Shown here piece by piece: positions 1 through 7,100 of a stretch of 64,000 nt of DNA. The stretch lies in assembly GCA_014649155.1 (NCBI GenBank), contig BMSM01000014.1, positions 1 through 64,000 on the forward strand, given 5' to 3'. Origin of the DNA: Streptomyces griseoviridis (GTDB taxonomy: Bacteria > Actinomycetota > Actinomycetes > Streptomycetales > Streptomycetaceae). The notes beneath the pieces are model-generated. The model searched no databases. It saw only the letters and a list, made by a program, of their open reading frames with translations, and had not been told where the DNA came from. Position 1 is the first letter of the stretch. The number at the start of each line of letters is the position of its first letter. The position numbers were made by a program, and so were the translations under genes.

Positions 1-60
1 CCTTTCAGCGCCGATGGTACTGCAGGGGGGACCCTGTGGGAGAGTAGGACACCGCCGAAC
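1..60 (+). rRNA. 5S rRNA, 3' half (cut by window edge)
   Basis: The first 60 bases match the 3' half of a streptomycete 5S rRNA and end in CACCGCCGAAC, the usual 3' end. The 5' half lies outside the window. It is followed within 10 bases by a very strong terminator, so the window opens at the end of an rrn operon. Confidence 0.92.
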
Positions 61-69
61 GATTCTTAT

Positions 70-115
70 AAAAGGGTGGGACCCGGAACTTTCGTTCCGG
101 GTCCCACCCTTTTTT
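70..115 (+). terminator. rrn operon intrinsic terminator
   Basis: A perfect 20-bp stem (70-89 with 94-113) closes a 4-nt loop TTTC and ends in a T run at 110-115. It starts 10 nt after the 5S 3' end. It should stop rRNA transcription before the next gene. Confidence 0.95.
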
Positions 116-160
116 GTTGTCTGTCACCTGGTGTTCACGTTCCGCAACCACCATCCAGCC

Positions 161-835
161 ATGGGTACTGCAGCAATGCTCAGGGCCGCCGGTGTCGGAA
201 TCGGTGACGAGGTCGTGGTGCCGGCCTTCGGGAACATCGAAGTCGCCGAGGCCGTCGCCCTCGCCGGTGCGATGCCGGTGTTCGCCGACATAGATCCGGT
301 CACCTACTGCCTCGACCCGGCCGCCGTCGCGGCCGCCGTCGGGCCACGGACCGCGGCCGTCGTGGCCATACACCGCTTCGGACGGACCGCGGACCTGGAA
401 CGACTGCACGAGCTGGGGCAGCGGCACGGGCTGCTGGTGCTGCAGGAAGGTGAGCCGGCGCCGTACGACGAGATAGCGCGACGCAGGCAGCGGGCGGCGT
501 ACCTCGACGCGCGGCTGCGCGGAGTGCGGACACCGGACGGCGGGGACGGGCACACCTACGGGCAGTACGTCGTGCGGGTCCTGGGGAATGGGCGGCCCGA
601 CCGGGACGCCTTCGCTCGGGCTCTGCGCGGCCGGGGCGTGGACTGCCGGGTACCGGTGAAGACCCCCGTGCACCGGCTGCCCGAGTTCCGGCGCTGCGTG
701 ACGCTGCCGGAGACCGAACGGGCCGCCGACGAGACGCTCGCCCTGCCCGTCGACGGCTCATTGACCAAACGGGACATGCAGCGGATCGTGTCCGCGTGCA
801 ACGCCCTCGGCGGACTGCTTCAGGCCGCCCTTTGA
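161..835 (+). CDS. Degenerate DegT/DnrJ/EryC1 aminotransferase-like protein
   Basis: The 224-residue product matches parts of the DegT/DnrJ/EryC1/StrS family of PLP sugar aminotransferases, which are usually about 370 residues. It opens directly at the 'GTAAM..RAAGVGIGDEVVVPAF' region, so roughly 50 N-terminal residues are missing. It then runs to 'HGLLVLQ' and jumps to 'EIARRRQRAAYLDARL'. The central block of about 120 residues that carries the PLP-binding lysine is therefore absent. It should have no transaminase activity. The C-terminal part is intact. The start is uncertain: ATG 161 has no clear ribosome site, and an in-frame GTG lies at 131. No premature stop is present, so it may be a conserved non-catalytic protein rather than a fresh pseudogene. 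Confidence 0.6.
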   Translation: MGTAAMLRAAGVGIGDEVVVPAFGNIEVAEAVALAGAMPVFADIDPVTYCLDPAAVAAAVGPRTAAVVAIHRFGRTADLERLHELGQRHGLLVLQEGEPAPYDEIARRRQRAAYLDARLRGVRTPDGGDGHTYGQYVVRVLGNGRPDRDAFARALRGRGVDCRVPVKTPVHRLPEFRRCVTLPETERAADETLALPVDGSLTKRDMQRIVSACNALGGLLQAAL

Positions 836-840
836 AGTGG

Positions 841-870
841 TTGGGAGCACGGCTGTGTTCGGGGTATGAT
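841..870 (+). promoter_or_regulatory. Probable promoter of tRNA-Thr
   Basis: TTGGGA (841-846) and TATGAT (865-870) are separated by 18 bp. The predicted RNA start lies about 30 nt upstream of the tRNA 5' end. This is the closest match to a vegetative sigma promoter in this gap. Confidence 0.6.
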
Positions 871-909
871 CTATTCCGTTGCCGCGAGGGAAACCTCGTA
901 AAGCGACCG

Positions 910-982
910 GCCCCTATAGCTCAGTCGGCAGAGCGTCTCCATGGTAAGGAGAAGGTCAACGGTTCGATTCCGTTTGGGGGCT
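910..982 (+). tRNA. tRNA-Thr (anticodon GGT)
   Basis: A full cloverleaf can be drawn. The acceptor stem pairs 910-916 with 975-981 and includes one T-G pair. The D stem is GCTC/GAGC. The anticodon stem TCTCC/GGAGA closes loop ATGGTAA, giving anticodon GGT (reads ACC). The T stem AACGG/CCGTT closes loop TTCGATT. The discriminator base is T982. The 3' CCA is not encoded (CCG follows), as is common in Streptomyces. Confidence 0.95.
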
Positions 983-992
983 CCGAAAAAAA

Positions 993-1024
993 GAAAGGCC
1001 CCGCCCACTCGGGCGGGGCCTTTC
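993..1024. terminator. Bidirectional terminator between tRNA-Thr and osaC
   Basis: A perfect 14-bp stem (993-1006 with 1011-1024) has loop ACTC. It is flanked by an A run at 986-992 and a TTTC end, so it can end transcription from tRNA-Thr on the plus strand and from osaC on the minus strand. Confidence 0.88.
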
Positions 1025-1031
1025 TCGTGCC

Positions 1032-3785
1032 TCAGTCGTGGTGCGGTTCCGGGACGCGCATCGCCAGAATGGCCATGTCGTCGGACGGGGCGTCCGACGC
1101 GAACCGCTCCACCGCGCGCATGATGCGGGCCGCCACCGCGCCGGCCGTCAGCCCCGTGCACGTGGTGAGGACATCGGCGAGACCGTCGTCTCCCAGCATG
1201 CGCGAGCCCTCACGGCGCTCGGTGACGCCGTCCGTGACACAGAGCAGGACATCGCCCGGGTCGAGGGTGACCGTCTCCTCGTACAGCTCCAGGTCGTCCA
1301 TGACACCGAGCAGGGGCTGCGGTTCGGCCGCCGGTTCGACCGTGCCGTCCTGACGGAGGCGCAGGGGGAGCGGATGGCCGGCGCAGACCACCTTGAGTTC
1401 CGCGCCGCCCTCCGCCAAGGGGCGCATCTCGCCGTACAGGAGGGTGAGGAAACGGCTGCGCTCGCCCTCGTCGAGGATGGCCGCGTTGAGCCGCTCCAGG
1501 ACCGCCGGGCCGCTGAGGCCCTCGCGGGCCAGAAGACGCAGGGCGTGCCGGGCGAGGCCCGTGACCGCCGCCGCGTTCGGGCCCGTACCGCAGACGTCGC
1601 CGATGGCGAAGCCGTACGCGCCGTCGCGGATGGGGAAGAGGTCGTAGAAGTCACCGCCGACCTCGTTGCCCTCGCCCGCCGCGCGGTAGATGACCTCGAC
1701 CTCCACGCCCTGGATCTGCGGCAGTTCCGGGGGCAGCAGGCTGCGCTGGAGGGACTGGCTGATGGCCGTGCGCTCCGAGTAGAGGCGGGCGTTGTCCAGG
1801 GCCAGGGCGGCGCGGCGGGAGAGGTCCTCGGCCAGTTCGAGGATCTCCTGGCGGAAGTGCTCGTCGGCGGGCTTGCCGAGGGTCAGCATGCCGATGACGC
1901 GGTTACGGGCGACCAGGGGCAGCACCACCGTCTCACCGCCGACCGCGGAGGCCGTGGCGAGGGTCGGGCCGATGCCCGGGGTGACCTGGCGGGTGGGGGT
2001 GCTGCTCAGGCCGAGGCTGCGCATGGAACTGCGCAGCGCCGCCTGGTGGGCGCTCTCCGCGGGGATGGTCCAGACGCGGGCGCCGGGGGTCGGCACCGGG
2101 TCGGGCGGCGGGACCTTCGACAGGAGGGACTTGATGCCGTCGATCAGCTCCTCGTCCTCGTGCAGGACGTAGGAGAGATACGGCTCCGAGGCCTGGTCGG
2201 CGATGGTGTAGACGGCGCACCAGGTGGCCAGCGTCGGCACCGTCATCTGCGCCATCAGGGCGAGGGTCTGGTCCCGGTCCAGAGTGCCGGCGAGCAGGTC
2301 GGACGCCTCCACCAGGAAGCTGAGCGAGCCGCGGCGCAGCCGCTCCAGCTCGCCGAGGCGGGCCGACTCGACGGCCAGGGCGATCCGGTCGGCGGCGAAC
2401 TGAAGGCGCAACGCCTCCTCGTTGGTGTAACGGCCCGCGGCCTCCGCGGCGACACCCAGGGAGCCGGTGAGGCGTCCCTCCACCTTGAGCGGGACGGTGA
2501 CGACCGAGCGCATGCCCGTGCCGGCCAGCAGGGGGACCGCGCCCGGTACGGCGGCCAGATCGTCGTGGACGGCCGGCATGCGCGCCGAACCGTAGCGGCC
2601 GGGTCCGGCCTCCACGGGGACCCGGGCGAAGCGCTGGCGGGCGGAGGGCAGGCCGGTGGAGGCGCGGACCTCCAGCTCCGTCTCGTCGTCCGTGGCGAGG
2701 AGCAGGAACGCGGCGTCGCCGTCGAGCATGTCGCGGGCCCGCTCGACCGTGCGCTGGAGGAGGCCGTCGAGGTCGTCCGGGGCGGGGGAGCCGATGAAGA
2801 CCTCGAAGGGATCGGTGCTCTGCCCCTCCGAGGAGGTGCCGGCGTCGGAGGCCGGGACGCGCAACGGGGTCTGGAGCACCGCGCGCTCATGGTCGCGGAC
2901 GAGGAGGCAGACCGTGGACGGTTCCCCGCCGGTGTCGCGGACCCGCAGATGGGAGGCGTAGACCGGGATGACGCGGCCGTGGGCGCCGCGGATGCCGTAG
3001 CTGCCCTCCCAGCGGGACAGGCGCAGGGCCTCGACGATGCCGGTGCTGGTGCCCGGGGTGTGCGGCCAGGCGGCGAAGTCGGTCAGGGGCTTGCCGATGA
3101 CCTGCTCGGCCGGGTAGCCGAACAACTCCTCCGCGTCCTCGTTCCAGGCCGTGAGGGTGCCCGAGCGGTCGATCTGGACGACGGCGACCCGGACGCGGCC
3201 GTCGGCGAGCGGCAGCAGCGCGGCCGGCAGGGCGGGCCCGGCGGCCCGGGTGCCGACGGGACGCTCGGGGAGGGTGAGGCGGAACCAGACGGTCTTGTGC
3301 GTCGGCGTGTACTCGACACCCCAGCGGTCGGCCAGCGCCGCGCAGAGCTGGAGGCCGCGGCCGCCCTCGCGGTCCGGGCTGCCCATGGCGGACGGCGAGG
3401 ACTGGAGCGGAACCTCACGTTCGGGGTAGTGGTCGGCGACCTCGACGCGTACGCCCTCGTCGCTGCGGAGGCAGACCACGTCGGCGGAGGTGCCGGCGTG
3501 CACCACGGCGTTGGTGACGAGCTCGCTGGTCAGCACCACGGCGTCGTCGACGATGTCGGCGTAGCCCCAGCCCTGGAGGGTGTCCCGGACGAAGGAACGG
3601 GCGCTCGCGACCGATCGCCCGACGGGCTCGAAGCTGGCGGCCGCACGCGCGGTGATCACAGAACTCCTCGACCCTCTCTGTCCGTGCGGGACCGCGCCGT
3701 CGACCGGTTCCGGCCGCTGCCGCGGCAGGTCGTCCCTCGGCCGGGGTTCCGGGGGCTGTCCCCCCGGCAACAGTCCGGTGGTCAT
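1032..3785 (-). CDS. osaC: OsaC: multidomain anti-sigma kinase / PAS / GAF / SpoIIE phosphatase
   Basis: A cytoplasmic regulator of about 917 residues. An RsbW-type HATPase kinase domain (about 45-160, with 'ELVTNAVVHAG' and 'GGRGLQL') is followed by a PAS domain (about 186-305, 'LFGYPAEQVIGKPL'), one or two GAF-like domains (about 320-680) and a C-terminal SpoIIE/PP2C phosphatase (about 690-905, 'GGDFYDLF', 'IGDVCGTG', 'VTDGVTE'). The order and the divergent osaA neighbour identify it as OsaC, which in S. coelicolor restrains SigB after osmotic stress. I chose the ATG at 3785 because GAGGGG lies just upstream. An ATG 81 bases further upstream, at 3866, also keeps the frame. The partner sigma or anti-anti-sigma factor is not encoded here. 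Confidence 0.9.
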   Translation of the reverse strand: MTTGLLPGGQPPEPRPRDDLPRQRPEPVDGAVPHGQRGSRSSVITARAAASFEPVGRSVASARSFVRDTLQGWGYADIVDDAVVLTSELVTNAVVHAGTSADVVCLRSDEGVRVEVADHYPEREVPLQSSPSAMGSPDREGGRGLQLCAALADRWGVEYTPTHKTVWFRLTLPERPVGTRAAGPALPAALLPLADGRVRVAVVQIDRSGTLTAWNEDAEELFGYPAEQVIGKPLTDFAAWPHTPGTSTGIVEALRLSRWEGSYGIRGAHGRVIPVYASHLRVRDTGGEPSTVCLLVRDHERAVLQTPLRVPASDAGTSSEGQSTDPFEVFIGSPAPDDLDGLLQRTVERARDMLDGDAAFLLLATDDETELEVRASTGLPSARQRFARVPVEAGPGRYGSARMPAVHDDLAAVPGAVPLLAGTGMRSVVTVPLKVEGRLTGSLGVAAEAAGRYTNEEALRLQFAADRIALAVESARLGELERLRRGSLSFLVEASDLLAGTLDRDQTLALMAQMTVPTLATWCAVYTIADQASEPYLSYVLHEDEELIDGIKSLLSKVPPPDPVPTPGARVWTIPAESAHQAALRSSMRSLGLSSTPTRQVTPGIGPTLATASAVGGETVVLPLVARNRVIGMLTLGKPADEHFRQEILELAEDLSRRAALALDNARLYSERTAISQSLQRSLLPPELPQIQGVEVEVIYRAAGEGNEVGGDFYDLFPIRDGAYGFAIGDVCGTGPNAAAVTGLARHALRLLAREGLSGPAVLERLNAAILDEGERSRFLTLLYGEMRPLAEGGAELKVVCAGHPLPLRLRQDGTVEPAAEPQPLLGVMDDLELYEETVTLDPGDVLLCVTDGVTERREGSRMLGDDGLADVLTTCTGLTAGAVAARIMRAVERFASDAPSDDMAILAMRVPEPHHD

Positions 3786-4179
3786 GTGTCGGCCGCCCCT
3801 CAGATGCCCGCTCGTCTCGTGCCACCGCCCAGGCCGGACGGGACCGGCATGGCTGGACAGCCGCATGCAAGGTTACTTACCTTCGCCGCCCGTGCGGATG
3901 CCGGTCCGCGGTGTTTCCGCCCCGGGGGTGTGCGGACGATGTGCGAAGCTGCCGAACTGTTATGGCCTGGTTCGGTACGGGTGAAACACTGGGCAGTCTT
4001 CCAGTGGAGGTTCCGGCGGGCCGAGTGCCGGGAGCCCAGGGTGGGCAGCAGCCCTGGAAGGAGCCCGGGGAACCGGGCCGGAATGCGCGGCAGTACAGGA
4101 AATACCAGGAAGTAACCGGTACGCCGGGACGTGGTACCCGGGCACGGCGGTAATGGTCGACCCCTGCGGGAGGGACACA
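3786..4179. promoter_or_regulatory. Divergent osaC/osaA intergenic region
   Basis: This 394-bp gap separates two divergent stress-signalling genes and must hold both promoters. It is less GC-rich around 3955-3995 and 4090-4120 than its surroundings. I found no convincing sigma-B type element or palindromic operator by eye and no further gene. Confidence 0.5.
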
Positions 4180-7100
4180 GTGGAGTCTGGCGCAGCGACG
4201 CGGGGCACGAAGACGCGCGCGAAAGGCGGACAAGTCCCGAACAACCCGGGCAACCAGGGCAACCACGGCAGGAGGGGGCAGGGCACCACCGTCGTGGACA
4301 CGGCCTCGCTGAACCGGCTGCTGGCCGCGCTGGTGACCATGCGGGACGGGAACTTCCGCAGGCGCCTGACGGTCTCCGGGGACGATGTGATGGCGGAGAT
4401 CGCCGCCGTCTTCAACGAGGTGGCCGACCGCAATCTGCATCTCACGGGAGAGCTGGCGCGGGTGCGGCGGATGGTCGGACGTGAGGGAAAGCTCACGGAG
4501 CGGCTGGAGACGGGGGCGTGCGAGGGGTCGTGGGCCACCGCGATCGACAACTCCAACGCGCTGGTGGACGACCTCGTGCGCCCCGTCTCCGAGGTCGGCC
4601 GGGTGCTGACGGCGGTGGCCGAGGGCGATCTGTCGCCCCGCATGGAGCTGCGGACGCAGGCGCCGGAGGGGGCCGGGCACCCGCTGCGCGGGGAGTTCCT
4701 GAAGGTCGGGCGGACGGTCAACAACCTGGTCGACCAGCTGTCGACGTTCACCGACGAGGTCACGCGGGTGGCCAGCGAGGTGGGCACCGAGGGCAAGCTG
4801 GGCGGTCAGGCGCGGGTGCGCGGGATGTCGGGTTCCTGGAAGGACCTGACGGACTCCGTCAACACGATGGCGTACCGGCTGACCGCGCAGGTGCGGGACA
4901 TCGCGCTGGTGACGACGGCGGTCGCCAAGGGCGATCTGTCGCGCAAGGTCACCGTGGACGTGGCCGGCGAGATGCTGGAGCTGAAGAACACCGTCAACAC
5001 GATGGTCGACCAGCTCTCGGCGTTCTCGTCGGAGGTGACGCGGGTGGCGCGCGAGGTCGGCACCGAGGGCGAACTGGGCGGGCAGGCCAGGGTGCCCGGG
5101 GTGGCCGGCGTCTGGAAGGAGCTGACCGACTCCGTCAACACGATGGCCGGGAACCTGACCGCGCAGGTGCGCGGGATCGCCGAGGTGACGACCGCCGTCG
5201 CCAACGGCGACCTGTCGCGGAAGGTGACCGTGCCGGCGCGGGGCGAGGTCGCGCAGCTCGCCGAGACGATCAACCAGATGACCGAGACGCTGCGGATCTT
5301 CGCGGACGAGGTCACGCGGGTGGCCAACGAGGTCGGTGCCGAGGGGCAGCTCGGCGGGCAGGCGAACGTGCCGGGCGCGGCGGGGACGTGGAAGGACCTG
5401 ACGGACTCGGTCAACACGGTCTTCCGGAACCTCACCACGCAGGTGCGGGACATCGCCGCGGTGACGACGGCGGTGGCCAACGGCGATCTGTCGCAGAAGG
5501 TCACCGTGGACGTGGCCGGCGAGATGCTGGAGCTGAAGAACACCGTCAACACCATGGTCGACCAGCTCTCCGCCTTCGGTGCCGAGGTGACGCGCGTGGC
5601 GCGTGAGGTCGGTGTCGAGGGTGAGCTGGGCGGGCAGGCGCAGGTGCCGGGCGCGGCGGGGACGTGGAAGGACCTCACCGACTCGGTGAACACCGCGTTC
5701 CGCAACCTCACCGGGCAGGTGCGCAACATCGCCCAGGTGACGACGGCGGTGGCCAACGGCGATCTGTCGCAGAAGGTCACCGTGGACGTCTCCGGCGAGA
5801 TGCTCCAGCTGAAGAACACCGTGAACACGATGGTCGACCAGCTCTCCAGCTTCGCCGACCAGGTGACGCGGATGGCGCGGGACGTCGGCACGGAGGGGCG
5901 GCTCGGCGGTCAGGCGCGGGTGGACGGGGTGTCCGGGACCTGGAAGGAGCTGACCGACTCGGTCAACTTCATGGCCGGGAACCTCACCTCCCAGGTGCGG
6001 CAGATCGCCCAGGTGACGACGGCCGTGGCGCGCGGTGACCTGTCGCAGAAGATCGACGTGGACGCGCGCGGGGAGATCCTGGAGCTGAAGAACACCATCA
6101 ACACGATGGTGGACCAGCTGTCGTCGTTCGCGGAGCAGGTCACGCGGGTGGCCCGCGAGGTGGGTACGGAGGGCCGGCTCGGCGGGCAGGCCCAGGTGCC
6201 CGGAGTCGCCGGCGTGTGGCGCGACCTGACCGACTCGGTGAACGGCATGGCCGGGAACCTGACCGCGCAGGTGCGCAACATCGCGCAGGTGGCGACGGCG
6301 GTGGCCCGCGGCGACCTCTCCCAGAAGATCACCGTGGACGCGCGCGGGGAGATCCTGGAGCTGAAGAACACCCTGAACACGATGGTGGACCAGCTGTCGT
6401 CGTTCGCCCAGGAGGTCACCCGCGTCGCCCGCGAGGTGGGCACCGAGGGCATCCTCGGCGGACAGGCCGAGGTCCAGGGCGTCTCCGGCACCTGGAAGGA
6501 CCTCACCCAGTCGGTGAACGGCATGGCGAACAACCTGACCCTCCAGGTGCGCAACATCGCCGAGGTCACCACCGCCGTCGCCAAGGGCGATCTGTCGAAG
6601 AAGATCACCGTCGACGCCAAGGGCGAGATCCTCGAACTCGTCACCACCGTCAACACGATGGTGGACCAGCTGTCGTCCTTCGCCGAGCAGGTCACGCGGG
6701 TCGCCCGCGAGGTGGGCACCGAGGGCATCCTCGGCGGACAGGCGCATGTGCCCGGCGTCACGGGCATCTGGAAGGACCTCAGCGGCAACGTCAACCTGAT
6801 GGCGAAGAACCTGACCGTCCAGGTGCGGAACATCTCCCAGGTGGCCGCCGCCGTCGCCAACGGCGATCTGACGCGGACGGTGACGATCGAGGCGCGCGGT
6901 GAGGTCGCGCAGCTCGCCGACACCTTCAACACCATGGTGAAGACCCTGAGTTCCTTCGCCGACCAGGTCACCAAGGTGGCCCGCGAGGTGGGCACCGACG
7001 GCATCCTGGGCGGCCAGGCGCACGTACCGGGCGTCTCGGGCACCTGGAAGGACCTCACCGAGTCGGTGAACCAGATGGCGTCCAACCTGACCGGGCAGGT

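Noticed and set aside
910..982. tRNA-Thr as an integration site
   Set aside because: No integrase gene or duplicated tRNA 3' end was found nearby.
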